Source: Abyssibacter profundi (GTDB lineage: Bacteria > Pseudomonadota > Gammaproteobacteria > Nevskiales > OUC007). Taken from it: a stretch of DNA of 64,000 bases. The stretch lies in contig NZ_QEQK01000003.1 in NCBI RefSeq assembly GCF_003151135.1, positions 124,001-188,000 on the forward strand. The letters are read 5' to 3'. Numbering within the stretch: the stretch's first letter is position 1; the number at the start of each line of letters is the position of its first letter. Below are positions 54,285 to 63,639 of the stretch, in pieces. The position numbers and the translations under genes are program-made. Under the pieces are notes generated by a model. The model ran no database searches and had not been told where the DNA came from. It worked only from the letters and a program-made list of their open reading frames with translations.

Positions 54285-54719
54285 TCAGTGGTAGAACTGG
54301 CGCCGAAACGTTGCGGTTAGCGGTCGGGGATGTCCGTTGACGGTGATGTCCAAATCGAAGATGAGCGTTTCCAGATTGGCGACGGGTAGCGTCGCGATGG
54401 CGTAATCCACGTCGGCGTCACGGATGGTTCGGAAGGACAGCGTTCGCGTCTGACCGACCAAGTTACGCGCTTGTCCGGTGACCTCGGCCTCGCGCGACTG
54501 GCGTTGATCGCCCTCCAGGCGCTGCGCATGGACCACCACCAGGGCGCGTTTACGACTACGTGGAATGCCCAGGGCACCGGCGATCTCGGGTGTTAGGTCC
54601 GCGGCGGTCATGGCGTTGTAGTGCACCACAATCTGGCCATCGCGCACGGATTGCTCTGCCGACGCCAAGGCGGTCCACATCAAGCCGCACAGCAGGCTGA
54701 GCGCTGTCAGCCACCTCAT
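54285..54719 (-). CDS. DUF4426 family exported protein
   Basis: A 144-residue periplasmic protein with a signal peptide ([21 protein letters not shown]) and the DUF4426 core (VVHYNAMTAADLTPEIAGAL, and the C-terminal ATFRRQFYH). Its role is unknown, but the gene is commonly found directly after metW in Pseudomonas-like genomes, as here, where its ATG overlaps the metW stop by four bases. The protein is short, with no catalytic motif visible. Confidence 0.88.
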   Translation of the reverse strand: MRWLTALSLLCGLMWTALASAEQSVRDGQIVVHYNAMTAADLTPEIAGALGIPRSRKRALVVVHAQRLEGDQRQSREAEVTGQARNLVGQTRTLSFRTIRDADVDYAIATLPVANLETLIFDLDITVNGHPRPLTATFRRQFYH

Positions 54720-55315
54720 CGGGCCGCAACCCGGTAGACAGCGATTTCACCCAGCAGATTGGGCATGGCCTGCATGAGTCGGTTGGATCGATGTCGTTGA
54801 TCGACCATGACGCGCTCCAAAATTCGGACCCGTTGGACCGTACACAAGTCTTCAAAATCTCGCACGGTGCACAAGCGGACGTTCGGGGTGGCGTACCAGG
54901 GGTGGGGCAAGGCCTCGGTCGTGGGCATGTGACCGCCAATGGCCAGTGCCCAGCGGGTGCGCCAGTGTCCGAAGTTCGGGAAGGTGATCACCGCCTCGCG
55001 CCCCACCCGCACCATCTCTTTGAGCAAACGCTCAGGCTGCGAAACGGCTTGCAGTGTCTGCGTCATCACCACAAAGTCGAAGGCGCCGTCGGCAAAATCC
55101 GCCATGCCACCCGAGAGATCTCGCTGAATGACGTTCAGCCCTCGCTCGATGCAGGTGGTGACCAACTCAGGCTTGATCTCCACGCCAAAGCCGACGACCT
55201 GCCGATCAAGTGTCAGGCTGTGCAACAAGGTGCCGTCACCGCAGCCCAGGTCGAGCACGGAAGCGCCGGCGGGAATCCAGCGACTCATCAGCGCAAGATC
55301 GGCGCGCAGGCTCAT
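54716..55315 (-). CDS. metW: Methionine biosynthesis protein MetW
   Basis: This 199-residue class I SAM-dependent methyltransferase-like protein opens [28 protein letters not shown], with the SAM-binding loop [11 protein letters not shown], and has [16 protein letters not shown] and the ending [10 protein letters not shown] typical of MetW. MetW works with MetX; it is required for, or activates, the homoserine acyltransferase in several proteobacteria. The gene overlaps metX by four bases and lies in the operon proC-yggT-metX-metW-DUF4426. Confidence 0.94.
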   Translation of the reverse strand: MSLRADLALMSRWIPAGASVLDLGCGDGTLLHSLTLDRQVVGFGVEIKPELVTTCIERGLNVIQRDLSGGMADFADGAFDFVVMTQTLQAVSQPERLLKEMVRVGREAVITFPNFGHWRTRWALAIGGHMPTTEALPHPWYATPNVRLCTVRDFEDLCTVQRVRILERVMVDQRHRSNRLMQAMPNLLGEIAVYRVAAR

Positions 55316-56439
55316 GCAGGAACGTCCATGAACGCGTGGAGCGCCCGGTGGTACAGGTCAATGGGCATCAGAAAGGCGTCGTGTCCGAAGTCCGATTCGA
55401 TCTCCAGGTAGCTGACCCGTTTCTTGCGGGCAAGCAACGCCTGGACAATCTCCTGGGAGCGCTCGGGTGAGAATCGCCAGTCGCTGGAGAACGCGATCAC
55501 CAGAAATCTCGCCTGGGTCGGCTCCAGTGCCTGTGCGAGATCACCGCCGGTGGACTGGGCCGGGTCGAAGTAGTCCAGCGCCTTGGTCATCAGCAGGTAG
55601 GTGTTGGCGTCAAAGCGGTTGACGAAGCTCTCGCCCTGGTAGCGCAGATAGGACTCGATTTCGAACTCCACGTCGAAATTGAAGCGCGCTTGTTCGCCCC
55701 GGCGATCTCGCCCGAAGCGAGCGCGCATGCCGTCGTCCGACAGGTAGGTGATGTGTCCCAGCATCCGCGCCAGGCGCAGGCCGACACCGGGGACGGCATC
55801 GTGCTCGAGATAGCGGCCGTCGTGAAACTGCGGATCGGATCGGATCGCGTGCCGCGCGATTTCGTTGAACGCAATATTCTGTGCGGACAGCCGCGGAGCT
55901 GCCGCAACCACCACGGCGCGAGCAACCCGTTCCGGGTAGCGAATCGACCAATCTAACGCTTGCATGCCGCCCAGGCTGCCTCCGACCACGGCGTGCCATT
56001 TGGTGATGCCCAGGGCATCAGCAAGGCGCGCTTGGGTCCGGACCCAGTCGCCAACCGTGACAATGGGGAAATCGGGCCCCCAGGGGCGGTGGGTGCCCGG
56101 CATGGTGCTGGTCGGGCCCGTCGAGCCCCCACAGCCGCCCAGATTGTTCGAGCAGACGACGAAATAGCGATTCGTGTCGATCGGCCGCCCCGGGCCAATG
56201 CAGTTGTCCCACCAGCCCGGTTTGCGATCATCCGGGCGGTGACGCCCCGCGGCGTGCTGGTCTCCGGACAAGGCATGGCAGATCAGGATGGCGTTGCTGC
56301 CATCCTCGTTGAGTGTGCCGTAGGTCTCATAGGCCAGGTCGTAGCCGCGTAGCGTGGTGCCGCACTCCAGCTCCAGCGGCGCATCGAAATGCAGCTGTTT
56401 CGGCGTAACCAGGCCGACGCCGTCGGAGTCGGTCATCAA
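55312..56439 (-). CDS. metX: Homoserine O-acyltransferase MetX
   Basis: A 375-residue alpha/beta hydrolase-fold enzyme that acylates homoserine in the first step of methionine synthesis. It has the nucleophile Ser in [13 protein letters not shown], the MetX signatures [13 protein letters not shown] and [12 protein letters not shown], Asp in [12 protein letters not shown] and His in [10 protein letters not shown]. Whether it uses succinyl-CoA or acetyl-CoA cannot be decided by eye; gammaproteobacterial metX-metW pairs are mostly succinyltransferases. Start and stop overlap yggT and metW by four bases each, so the operon is translationally coupled. Start could be the first or second ATG. Confidence 0.95.
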   Translation of the reverse strand: MMTDSDGVGLVTPKQLHFDAPLELECGTTLRGYDLAYETYGTLNEDGSNAILICHALSGDQHAAGRHRPDDRKPGWWDNCIGPGRPIDTNRYFVVCSNNLGGCGGSTGPTSTMPGTHRPWGPDFPIVTVGDWVRTQARLADALGITKWHAVVGGSLGGMQALDWSIRYPERVARAVVVAAAPRLSAQNIAFNEIARHAIRSDPQFHDGRYLEHDAVPGVGLRLARMLGHITYLSDDGMRARFGRDRRGEQARFNFDVEFEIESYLRYQGESFVNRFDANTYLLMTKALDYFDPAQSTGGDLAQALEPTQARFLVIAFSSDWRFSPERSQEIVQALLARKKRVSYLEIESDFGHDAFLMPIDLYHRALHAFMDVPA

Positions 56440-56990
56440 CGAAACAAATAGGGCAGATTGATCAGCCGGCTGAGGACTTGTAATCCCAGAATGACGGCCA
56501 GTGGCGTGAGGTCGAGTCCGCCGATCGGTGGGATGACACGGCGAACTGGCGCAAGCACCGGTTCATTGACGCTCCACAGCAGCGCATTCGCCGGGTTGCT
56601 TTGCTGCGGCCCGAGCCAGCTCATGATGGCCTGGACGAAGATCGTGAAGGTATAGACGTTCAGCACCAGCACCACGAGCTTGAGCAGCGCAAACCAGGCG
56701 ACCGCCAGGGGGCCGAGCTGATAGGGCGTGAGCGCCAGCACAATGACGATGTGCAGCACCGACAGCGCAAGCAGCAGGACGATAGCTGCAGTGTCTAGCT
56801 GGCGCCAGCGCGGGACGATTCGCGCAAGCGGGGCGACGGGCGGATTGGTCACCTGCCAGATGAACTGAGACAAGGGATTGTGGAAGTTCGCCGAAACCCA
56901 GCGCAGCACGATGCGCAGGAAGACCACGCTCATGTAGAGCGTGAAGAGTGTATTGACGAGAAACAGCCCGGCGTTTTGTGCTTGACCCAT
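56436..56990 (-). CDS. yggT: YggT family membrane protein
   Basis: A 184-residue inner-membrane protein with two YggT repeats, each beginning with a helix and a [22 protein letters not shown]-like motif; the second ends in [33 protein letters not shown]. About four helices in total. YggT proteins are linked to osmotic shock tolerance and cell division, and the yggT-proC pairing is widely conserved. Its ends overlap metX by four bases and proC by one. Confidence 0.92.
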   Translation of the reverse strand: MGQAQNAGLFLVNTLFTLYMSVVFLRIVLRWVSANFHNPLSQFIWQVTNPPVAPLARIVPRWRQLDTAAIVLLLALSVLHIVIVLALTPYQLGPLAVAWFALLKLVVLVLNVYTFTIFVQAIMSWLGPQQSNPANALLWSVNEPVLAPVRRVIPPIGGLDLTPLAVILGLQVLSRLINLPYLFR

Positions 56991-57841
56991 TAGTCCGATG
57001 CTCCGAATTCGTCGGCCATGGCACCCGCGCGGTCCACGGCTGCCTGCATGGCCTTGCGAACCAGCGCATCCAAATCGCCGGCCTGCAGTGCTTTGAGTGC
57101 TTCGGCGGTGGTGCCGCCGGGTGAGGTGACTCGCTCGCGTAAAGTCTGGACGGGGACATCCGTCTCCGATGCCATACGGGCTGCGCCCAGCGCGGTTTGT
57201 ATGGCTAGACGTTCCGCCATGGTCTGCGGCAAACCGAGGTTAGTTCCGCCGCGGGTCAGTGCCTCGATGAAGGCAAAGAAATACGCCGGGGCGCTGCCAG
57301 CGACGGCGATCACAGCGTTCAGGTCGGCCTCGCGCTCCAACCATTCCACCGTCCCCACCGCAGCGAAAATCGATTCTGTGGTGCTGCGCCCCATCTCGCT
57401 GACGGCGTTTACGGCGACCAGACCGGTGGCGCCGGCCCCCAGCAGGGCGGGGGTGTTGGGCATGGCCCGGATGATGCCGGGCGTGCCGAGGGTGCTGGCC
57501 AGCCAGCGAGACAAGGCCGGGCCCTCGATGCCAGCGGCGACGGACACCACGGTTTGTGTTGGGCGGATCGCCTCGGCCAGCGCGCGGGCCACGGGCTGCA
57601 TGACCTGTGGTTTGACGGCCAGCACCACGACGTCTGCCTGGTGGACGATGTCCTGGTTCTCTGGTGAGACCAGCAGGCCGTAGCGTTCCGTCAGCTGCCG
57701 TCGGGTCGTGTCCGCCGGATCGGCTGCGCATAGCGAGTCAGGCGACCAGCCGGCCTGGATCAGCCCTCCGATCAGGCTCGTCGCCAGATTTCCAGCGCCG
57801 ATGAAGCCGATGCGGGGTGTTGGTGGATTCGTTGCGATCAT
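56990..57841 (-). CDS. proC: Pyrroline-5-carboxylate reductase
   Basis: This 283-residue enzyme reduces pyrroline-5-carboxylate to proline with NAD(P)H. The Rossmann motif GFIGAGNLATSLIGGLI is at the N terminus, VVLAVKPQVM follows, and the C-terminal dimerisation domain has the ProC signature near VTSPGGTTAEALKALQ. It is the first gene of the proC-yggT-metX-metW-DUF4426 operon. The spacer to the divergent ilvA gene is only about 36-60 bases, so their promoters must overlap or sit inside the opposite gene's leader. Confidence 0.95.
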   Translation of the reverse strand: MIATNPPTPRIGFIGAGNLATSLIGGLIQAGWSPDSLCAADPADTTRRQLTERYGLLVSPENQDIVHQADVVVLAVKPQVMQPVARALAEAIRPTQTVVSVAAGIEGPALSRWLASTLGTPGIIRAMPNTPALLGAGATGLVAVNAVSEMGRSTTESIFAAVGTVEWLEREADLNAVIAVAGSAPAYFFAFIEALTRGGTNLGLPQTMAERLAIQTALGAARMASETDVPVQTLRERVTSPGGTTAEALKALQAGDLDALVRKAMQAAVDRAGAMADEFGASD

Positions 57842-57901
57842 GATGACGCCGTATGATAAACGAGCTCACCTTCTGATATGCCGTTCACGGTGCCCCGATT
57901 G

Positions 57902-59455
57902 ATGACAGATGCTGCTGACGCTGCGGCTTGGCCCGCTGTTGACCTCGCCCAGCTTGCGCAGGAGGTCGAGGCTGCGGTGGTGTATGACGTTGCGCAGGTC
58001 TCGCCGCTGCAGCCGGCCCGTAAACTGTCGGCGCGGCTGGGCGCCCCCGTGTGGCTCAAGCGTGAAGACGCGCAGCCGGTTCACTCATTCAAGTTGCGCG
58101 GCGCCTACAACCGGATCGCGCGGCTGAGTCCGTCGCAGCGCGAGGCCGGAGTCGTGGCTGCCTCCGCCGGTAATCACGCGCAGGGTGTGGCGCTGGCCGG
58201 CCAGACGCTGGGGATCCGGACCACCATCGTCATGCCCGAGACCACGCCATCGATCAAGGTGGATGCGGTGCGTGCGCTGGAGGCCGAGGTCGTGCTGATC
58301 GGCGATGCCTATGACGATGCCTTGGCGCATGCCATGACGCTGGTCGAGCAGCGCGGGCAAACCTTTATCCATCCTTACGACGACCCCTGGGTGATGGCGG
58401 GCCAGGGGACGGTGGCCAGGGAGTTGCTGGATCAGCACTCTGACCCGATCGCCCGGGTCTATATCCCGGTGGGGGGTGGTGGGCTGGTCGGAGGAATGGC
58501 CGCTTATCTGAAACAACGCCGGCCGGAGATCGAGGTCGTGGCCGTCGAGCCCGTGGATTCCGCCTGTCTGCACCATGCGTTGGCCGCCGGCGAGCGGGTG
58601 GTGCTGGATCAGGTCGGCCTGTTTGCCGATGGCGTGGCGGTGCGACAGATCGGCGCGTACCCCTACGCCGTTGCCAGGCAATGTGTGGACCGCACGGTGC
58701 AGGTGTCCATCGACGAGATCTGCGCTGCCATGCGGGCCGTGTTCGAAGAAACGCGCAGTGTTCCTGAGCCTGCGGGCGCCTTGGCGTTGGCCGGGCTGGA
58801 ACGTGATGTCATGGCGCGCGGCGCGGCGCCGGGTGCGATGGTGGCCGTGGTCAGCGGCGCGAATATCAACTTTGATCGGCTGCGATATGTGGCCGAGCGA
58901 ACAGCGCTCGGCGCACACCGGGAAGCCTTGCTGGCCGTGACGCTGCCGGAGCAACCGGGCAGCTTCCTCGCATTCTGTGCGCATATCGGCAAGCGTGCGG
59001 TGACCGAATTCAACTACCGCTATGCCGATGCCCAGCGCGCGCAGGTCTTCGTGGGCGTGGCCATCCGGGACGGTGATCGCGAGCGCGATGCGCTATGCAC
59101 CGAGTTTAGGCAGGCGGGTTACGCATTGGCCGATCTCAGCGACAACGAGGTGGCCAAGGAACATCTACGGCACCTGGTGGGCGGGCGCGCCGACAGCCTG
59201 GCCGATGAACGTCTGTTCCGCTTCGAGTTTCCCGAACGCCCCGGTGCGCTCATGCGCTTTCTGCAGCAGCTTGGTGGGCAGTGGAACATCTCTCTGTTCC
59301 ACTACCGGAATCATGGGGCGGCCTTCGGGCGCGTACTGGCGGGCTTTCAGGTGCCGGATGCCGAGTTTGAAACCTTTTTAGAGCGTCTGCGAGCGATCGG
59401 ATATCGGTTCTGGGACGAGTCCGAAAACCCGGCCTATCGATTGTTTTTGAGATAA
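57902..59455 (+). CDS. ilvA: Threonine deaminase (biosynthetic)
   Basis: A 517-residue PLP enzyme that deaminates threonine to 2-oxobutanoate, the first step of isoleucine synthesis. Lys64 in HSFKLRGAYNRI binds PLP; SAGNHAQGVALA and the glycine-rich PVGGGGLVGGMAAYL phosphate loop follow. Two ACT-like regulatory domains (LLAVTLPEQPGSFLAFCAHI and FRFEFPERPGALMRFLQQL) mark the feedback-inhibited biosynthetic form. The ATG at 57902 is chosen because it leaves more room for promoters; an in-frame ATG at 57878 would add eight residues. Neither has a clear ribosome site. Confidence 0.94.
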   Translation: MTDAADAAAWPAVDLAQLAQEVEAAVVYDVAQVSPLQPARKLSARLGAPVWLKREDAQPVHSFKLRGAYNRIARLSPSQREAGVVAASAGNHAQGVALAGQTLGIRTTIVMPETTPSIKVDAVRALEAEVVLIGDAYDDALAHAMTLVEQRGQTFIHPYDDPWVMAGQGTVARELLDQHSDPIARVYIPVGGGGLVGGMAAYLKQRRPEIEVVAVEPVDSACLHHALAAGERVVLDQVGLFADGVAVRQIGAYPYAVARQCVDRTVQVSIDEICAAMRAVFEETRSVPEPAGALALAGLERDVMARGAAPGAMVAVVSGANINFDRLRYVAERTALGAHREALLAVTLPEQPGSFLAFCAHIGKRAVTEFNYRYADAQRAQVFVGVAIRDGDRERDALCTEFRQAGYALADLSDNEVAKEHLRHLVGGRADSLADERLFRFEFPERPGALMRFLQQLGGQWNISLFHYRNHGAAFGRVLAGFQVPDAEFETFLERLRAIGYRFWDESENPAYRLFLR

Positions 59456-59459
59456 GGCA

Positions 59460-59473
59460 GCGCTTCCCTAGGC
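59460..59473 (-). repeat. Dispersed repeat end, copy D
   Basis: On the minus strand these bases read CTAGGGAAGCGCTG, differing at two positions from CTAGGGAAACACTG at 59994-60007. Together they form an inverted pair flanking the EVE gene. Confidence 0.35.
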
Positions 59474-59477
59474 CGAT

Positions 59478-59954
59478 CTATTCGGTAGCACCCGCTTCCA
59501 GGTCGAGGATGTAGTCCCAGTGGTCCGGCTCGATCGGCATGACGGACAGGCGATTGCCGCGGCGGATTAGCGGTAGCCCCTCCAGGGATTCGGCGTGCTG
59601 CTTGATCTCTGCGAGCGGTATCTTCCGCGTCAGATGACGCACAAAACCCACGTCGACCAGAAACCAGCGGGGGTTATCCGGGTCGCTCTTGGGGTCGAAA
59701 TGCTTGTCGTCCGGATCAAAGGCCGTGTGGTCAGGGCGGGGGGCACTCGCGACCTGGGCAATGCCGACGATGCCCGGCACCTCGCAGTTGGAGTGATAGA
59801 AGAACACCTGATCGCCCACCTGCATGCTGTCTCGCATCATGTTGCGAGCCTGGTAGTTGCGCACGCCATCCCATGGCTCTTTCTGATCCGGGCGCCGCTC
59901 GAGGTCGTCAAAAGAGAACTCGTCCGGTTCGGATTTCATCAGCCAGTACTGCAT
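59478..59954 (-). CDS. EVE domain-containing protein
   Basis: This 158-residue protein is a stand-alone EVE domain of the PUA superfamily: MQYWLMKSEPDEFSFDDL, WDGVRNYQARNMMRDSMQVG, DQVFFYHSNCEVPGIVGIAQ and the C-terminal RGNRLSVMPIEPDHWDYIL. EVE domains bind modified bases in DNA or RNA in an aromatic cage and appear both in housekeeping proteins and in defence-related nucleases. This short stand-alone form is widespread and probably binds RNA or modified nucleic acid. The gene is convergent with ilvA and lies between two ends of the dispersed repeat. Confidence 0.92.
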   Translation of the reverse strand: MQYWLMKSEPDEFSFDDLERRPDQKEPWDGVRNYQARNMMRDSMQVGDQVFFYHSNCEVPGIVGIAQVASAPRPDHTAFDPDDKHFDPKSDPDNPRWFLVDVGFVRHLTRKIPLAEIKQHAESLEGLPLIRRGNRLSVMPIEPDHWDYILDLEAGATE

Positions 59955-59993
59955 GGTCGTAGACGCTCCTAAATGTGTGCTGGGTGGCGCAGT

Positions 59994-60165
59994 CTAGGGA
60001 AACACTGATCGATTCGCACCACCAAGACGGAGCCGGTTTTCGCGCGAGCCCAGGCGGAGTGAGTGCCGCTTGGTCATTCCAAGTCAGCGAATGACACGAA
60101 CGCGTATGGGACGCGCTTCGCAACGCAGGATCGCGGGAAAACCGACCCGTTCCGTGTTTCCCTAG
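59994..60165 (+). repeat. Dispersed imperfect inverted repeat, copy C
   Basis: The 172-base element has a perfect 12-bp terminal inverted repeat, CTAGGGAAACAC at 59994-60005 and GTGTTTCCCTAG at 60154-60165. A second, inner inverted pair (60032-60050 with 60128-60146) matches at about 16 of 19 positions, so the whole can fold into a branched hairpin. The last bases contain the fau stop codon. It fills most of the 207-base gap between the EVE gene and fau and resembles a miniature mobile element; no target duplication was identified. Confidence 0.55.
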
Positions 60166-60767
60166 CGGCTGCGCCGGAACGGGGTGATGCCTTGTTCGGT
60201 GATCACGGCGTCCAGCGGGACATCGTGTGGTTCAACGGGCAGGCGGTCGACCGCCTGCGCCTCAAATGCCAGACCAATAAGCCGGGGGCGTGGCCAGTGG
60301 CTGCTCCGCAGGCGACTGCTGAAGCAGCGGTCGTAAAAGCCGCCGCCCAGCCCCATCCGGTTGCCCAGGCGATCAAAGCCCACCAGCGGCAGGATGACGA
60401 CATCAAGTAACTGCAGTGCGGTCAACCGCGGGCCATGGGGTTGGGTCATGCCAAGCCGGTGTGCCTGCATGCGTGCACCGGGCACGTAAGGCACGAAGTA
60501 CATGCGGCGGCCTACCACCCGGGGCAGGAACACCTGCTTGCCAAGCCCGTAGAGGGTGTCTAGCAACCGGTCGGTCGGGGCTTCCGACGGCAGGGACAGA
60601 TACGCAGCGACACGCGAGGCGCGGCGCAGCCAGACATGCTGACGCGCCAATCGTTCGCTGCTCTGGCGCAGCTGGTCGCGCTGTGTGTCGTCAACCGCGC
60701 GCCGTGCCTGCAGCAGCTGGCGTCGCAGGTCGCGACGCGCCTCAGAGATTGAAACTGGGGAAGGCAT
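60162..60767 (-). CDS. fau: 5-formyltetrahydrofolate cyclo-ligase
   Basis: A 201-residue enzyme that converts 5-formyl-THF to 5,10-methenyl-THF with ATP. The N-terminal RRDLRRQLLQARRAV, the YLSLPSEAPTD segment and the C-terminal block DVVILPLVGFDRLGNRMGLGGGFYDR are the family signatures. In gammaproteobacteria fau (ygfA) lies directly after 6S RNA and is cotranscribed with it; the same order holds here, and its ATG at 60767 falls within the 3' end of the 6S RNA. Its stop codon lies inside the right arm of the repeat at 59994-60165. Confidence 0.92.
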   Translation of the reverse strand: MPSPVSISEARRDLRRQLLQARRAVDDTQRDQLRQSSERLARQHVWLRRASRVAAYLSLPSEAPTDRLLDTLYGLGKQVFLPRVVGRRMYFVPYVPGARMQAHRLGMTQPHGPRLTALQLLDVVILPLVGFDRLGNRMGLGGGFYDRCFSSRLRSSHWPRPRLIGLAFEAQAVDRLPVEPHDVPLDAVITEQGITPFRRSR

Positions 60768-60948
60768 CTCCCGCCTGTGCCGTTGCGTGCCTTTGACCCT
60801 GAGACATGATCTCAGGTGGGGATTCGGATCGCCCGCTTAGGCTTTCCACCCGAAGTGGACGTGCTCACCACGGGCAACCAACCCTCCCCGGTGTGGTGCA
60901 TTGGCTCAGGAGGTAACCCGGCACACTATCGAACACCGCAGGAGATAC
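60763..60948 (-). ncRNA. ssrS: 6S RNA
   Basis: Between zapA and fau, the minus strand reads GTATCTCCTGCGGTGTTCG at the 5' side and GGCGGGAGATGCC at the 3' side, closing the terminal stem. Internal landmarks match 6S RNA: CCTGAGCCAATG, GGTGAGCACG and AAGCCT. The length of about 186 bases fits (183 in E. coli). 6S RNA mimics an open promoter and sequesters sigma-70 RNA polymerase in stationary phase. Ends are approximate. Confidence 0.92.
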
Positions 60949-61009
60949 CACGCACATTACAACGAATTTCGTGGATGGATGCCAGCGTGAGCAGCCGGTG
61001 GATTGCGAT

Positions 61010-61321
61010 CTAGCTGTTGCGCTCGGACAGGGCCTGATCGATGGAGAGTTCCATTTGCCGCAGCCGGCGCCGCGTGGAATCGTCCACGTCACCGCTCGGA
61101 CCCTGGTCACGATGGTCGAGGAAGTCTCGGGCGATATTGAGCGCCGCCATGATGGCGATGCGCTCGATGCCCATTGAGCGCCCGCGCTTGCGAATCGCGT
61201 TCATGCGGCCGTTGAGATAGTCAGCGCATTCCAGTAGCCGCTCCTGCTCTTCGGGCGGACAGGCGATCTGGTACTCGCGACCCAAGATCGTGACGGTAAT
61301 CGATCTGGCTTCATCCATCAT
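61010..61321 (-). CDS. zapA: Cell division protein ZapA
   Basis: This 103-residue protein has the ZapA core ITVTILGREYQIACPPEEQE, LLECADYLNGRMNAIR, IERIAIMAALNIARDFL and a C-terminal coiled coil. ZapA bundles FtsZ protofilaments and tethers ZapB. The start is one of two adjacent ATGs (61321 or 61318); the much longer frame to 61549 overlaps the TIGR02449 gene and is rejected. It lies 61 bases upstream of the 6S RNA gene, the standard gammaproteobacterial order. Confidence 0.93.
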   Translation of the reverse strand: MMDEARSITVTILGREYQIACPPEEQERLLECADYLNGRMNAIRKRGRSMGIERIAIMAALNIARDFLDHRDQGPSGDVDDSTRRRLRQMELSIDQALSERNS

Positions 61322-61347
61322 GCGCGCAACCTGGTTCGTGTACGAGG

Positions 61348-61539
61348 CTAGGCCGTCTCGACTTCCAGCGCACGGATGCGCTCGAGTATGGAGCCCAGTC
61401 GGCTTTTGAGCTCGGCATTGGACGCGCGCAGCTCGGACAGCTCGCGATCCAGGCTTCGATTCTGTTCGGCCAGACGGCGATAGTCCGCGAGCAATGCCTG
61501 CACGCGGGTTTCCAGCCCGTTGAGTTCCGAATCGTTCAT
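61348..61539 (-). CDS. TIGR02449 family coiled-coil protein (ZapB-like)
   Basis: A 63-residue protein made almost wholly of a heptad coiled coil (LETRVQALLADYRRLAEQNR, then LDRELSELRASNAELKSRLG). TIGR02449 proteins are small partners encoded just before zapA and are probably ZapB-like cell-division factors. It is 26 bases upstream of zapA on the same strand and is therefore likely to be cotranscribed with it. Confidence 0.9.
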   Translation of the reverse strand: MNDSELNGLETRVQALLADYRRLAEQNRSLDRELSELRASNAELKSRLGSILERIRALEVETA

Positions 61540-61585
61540 CTGCGCTCACCTCTTCGATTGAGGAGTATAGCGACCGCGCGCCGGG

Positions 61586-62983
61586 TTATCGCAACACGAT
61601 GAACGCGGAACGTCCGTCACGCTGGATTCTTAGGACAAGCTCGCGGGATCTGGGTGTTGCGGCTGCGCGCGCATCAGCGAGCGATCCGATGGGCGTTCGG
61701 CCAATCTGCGAAATGATATCGCCCGCCGCCAGTCCGGAGCGCGCGGCCAGCGAGCGGGCATCGACCTGCTCAACCACAATGCCCTGCGCCCGGCCCGCCT
61801 GCGGATGATGTTCGGTCATGTTGCTAAGCCAGGTGCCGGCCAACAGCGGATGAAGTTCGGCGCCATCCAGCTGCGTCCACTGCGGTTTGACCAGCGTCAC
61901 TTGGGCGGTGCGCCGCTGGCCATTGCGGAGATAGATCAGGGGCAGTCGTTCACCCGCACTGGCCAGGCCCAGCGCCCGGCGCAGGCTTTGGGTGTCACGC
62001 AGGCGCACGTCACCCAGTTGCTGGATGACATCGCCGGGTTCCAGGCCTGCGCGGTCTGCCGGGGAGCCATCGAGGATGCGTGTAACGAGCACGCCGTCTC
62101 GAGGGCGCAGGTCGAAGGCCTGGGCCAGCTCGGCGGTGAGGTCCTGACCCACGACGCCCAGCGAGGGCCGGATGACGCGACCGTCCGCGATAATGGCATC
62201 GGTGATCCGGCGCACCATGCTGGCCGGGATGGCAAAACCGATGCCGATGCTGCCGCCGCTGTTGGAGTAGATCATCGTGTTGATGCCGACCAGTTCTCCG
62301 CGCAGATTGACCAGTGCGCCCCCGGAATTGCCCGGGTTGATGGAGGCGTCGGTCTGGATGTAGTCCTCGTAGCCGCGCCCCAGGCCGTGGCGGCCCAGCG
62401 CGCTGACGATGCCCGAGGTCACGGTTTGGCGCAGGCCGAAGGGGTTGCCGATGGCCACGACAAAATCGCCAACGCGCAAATCATCGGTCCGCGGGAAGGG
62501 GATGGCGGTTAGTTGATCGGCTTCGATTTGCACGACGGCCAGATCGGTTTCCGGATCGACACCGATGAGTGTGGCCGGAAACTCGCGGTCGTCGCCGAGC
62601 CGAACGAGATACTCCGAACCGGATTCGACCACGTGATGATTGGTGACTACATAGCCCTGCTGTGCATCGACAATCACGCCCGAGCCGATTGACTGCGTCT
62701 CCCGGTACCGCGGTTGGCGTGGCGCGTTGAAGAAGTGCCGGAAGAACGGATCGTCGAGCAGCGGGTGCGCCTGTTCACGCACCCGCCCAGTCGCCACTAC
62801 ATTGACGACACCCGGTAGCACCTCCTCGAGCATCGGCGCCAGTGACGGGGTGCCATCGGCCAATAGTGGCAGTGGAACCCCCGCGCGAGCGCTGGCCGTT
62901 ACAAATGCTGCGGATGCCCATAACAAGCAGGCCATCGCCTGCCTCAACCCATTGAGGGCGTGCGGCCTAATCGATGCGGACAT
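61586..62983 (-). CDS. DegQ/HtrA-type periplasmic serine protease
   Basis: The 465-residue protease has a signal peptide (about 1-34), a trypsin-like domain with the triad His ([11 protein letters not shown]), Asp ([10 protein letters not shown]) and Ser ([11 protein letters not shown]), and two PDZ domains (from [20 protein letters not shown] and [20 protein letters not shown]). This is the DegP/DegQ layout: a periplasmic quality-control protease and chaperone. The second PDZ is short, so the protein fits DegQ better than DegP. It is coupled to the PEBP gene upstream by a 17-base overlap and converges on nothing downstream; the TIGR02449 gene follows after 46 bases. Confidence 0.93.
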   Translation of the reverse strand: MSASIRPHALNGLRQAMACLLWASAAFVTASARAGVPLPLLADGTPSLAPMLEEVLPGVVNVVATGRVREQAHPLLDDPFFRHFFNAPRQPRYRETQSIGSGVIVDAQQGYVVTNHHVVESGSEYLVRLGDDREFPATLIGVDPETDLAVVQIEADQLTAIPFPRTDDLRVGDFVVAIGNPFGLRQTVTSGIVSALGRHGLGRGYEDYIQTDASINPGNSGGALVNLRGELVGINTMIYSNSGGSIGIGFAIPASMVRRITDAIIADGRVIRPSLGVVGQDLTAELAQAFDLRPRDGVLVTRILDGSPADRAGLEPGDVIQQLGDVRLRDTQSLRRALGLASAGERLPLIYLRNGQRRTAQVTLVKPQWTQLDGAELHPLLAGTWLSNMTEHHPQAGRAQGIVVEQVDARSLAARSGLAAGDIISQIGRTPIGSLADARAAATPRSRELVLRIQRDGRSAFIVLR

Positions 62984-63599
62984 CCGGATTCAGACTGTAC
63001 AGGCCAGTCAGATCAGCCGAGGCCAGCACGTGGCCCGCCATGGCCTGTTCGAGATCATCGACCGTGAACGGGTCGGGCAGGCTAAGCTCGCTGACATCCA
63101 GGGCCTGGATGGTGAACACATAGCGATGCGCTATGGCGTCGTTCCATGGCGGGCAGGGGCCATCGTAGCCCCGATACGTGCCGCCCATGTCGGCGTCGCC
63201 TTCAAACCAGCTGCTGTAGTCGTTCACGCCCTGGCGCGCACCATCCGGGCCGACCAGGTCGGTCTTCCCGCGCGGGCTTACGCCCTGGCTGCAAGCCCCT
63301 TCGGACAGCGACGTCACGGTGGCCGGAATATTGGCCATGAGCCAGTGCACGAACCGGGTTCGGGGCAGGTCGGCCGGCACGGTGCGGCCTTCCTGGTTGA
63401 CGTCATCCGGTTGGGTGGGAGCGTCGGGGTCGATGCAGAGCAATACGAAGGACTGCGTCCCCTCCGGCGCGCCCGACCAGCTGAGGTGCGGATTGCGGTT
63501 GTCGGCGAACTGGACATGTGTGTCCGGATGCGGCACCGCGAAGGCGCAGCGCCCCGGGATTGCCGTATTGTCGGTAAAGCTTTCGCTGGTCAATTGCAT
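62967..63599 (-). CDS. YbhB/YbcL family Raf kinase inhibitor-like protein
   Basis: A 210-residue PEBP-fold protein with the family motifs [36 protein letters not shown] and the conserved [22 protein letters not shown] segment. Bacterial PEBP proteins bind anionic ligands; their physiological role is unclear. No signal peptide is present, so it is probably cytosolic. The loop around [18 protein letters not shown] lengthens it relative to E. coli YbhB. The 3' end overlaps the protease start by 17 bases. Confidence 0.9.
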   Translation of the reverse strand: MQLTSESFTDNTAIPGRCAFAVPHPDTHVQFADNRNPHLSWSGAPEGTQSFVLLCIDPDAPTQPDDVNQEGRTVPADLPRTRFVHWLMANIPATVTSLSEGACSQGVSPRGKTDLVGPDGARQGVNDYSSWFEGDADMGGTYRGYDGPCPPWNDAIAHRYVFTIQALDVSELSLPDPFTVDDLEQAMAGHVLASADLTGLYSLNPDVRID

Positions 63600-63639
63600 G
63601 CAACGGTCTCCTGTTGGGATGAGGGTGCTTGCTGTCCGT

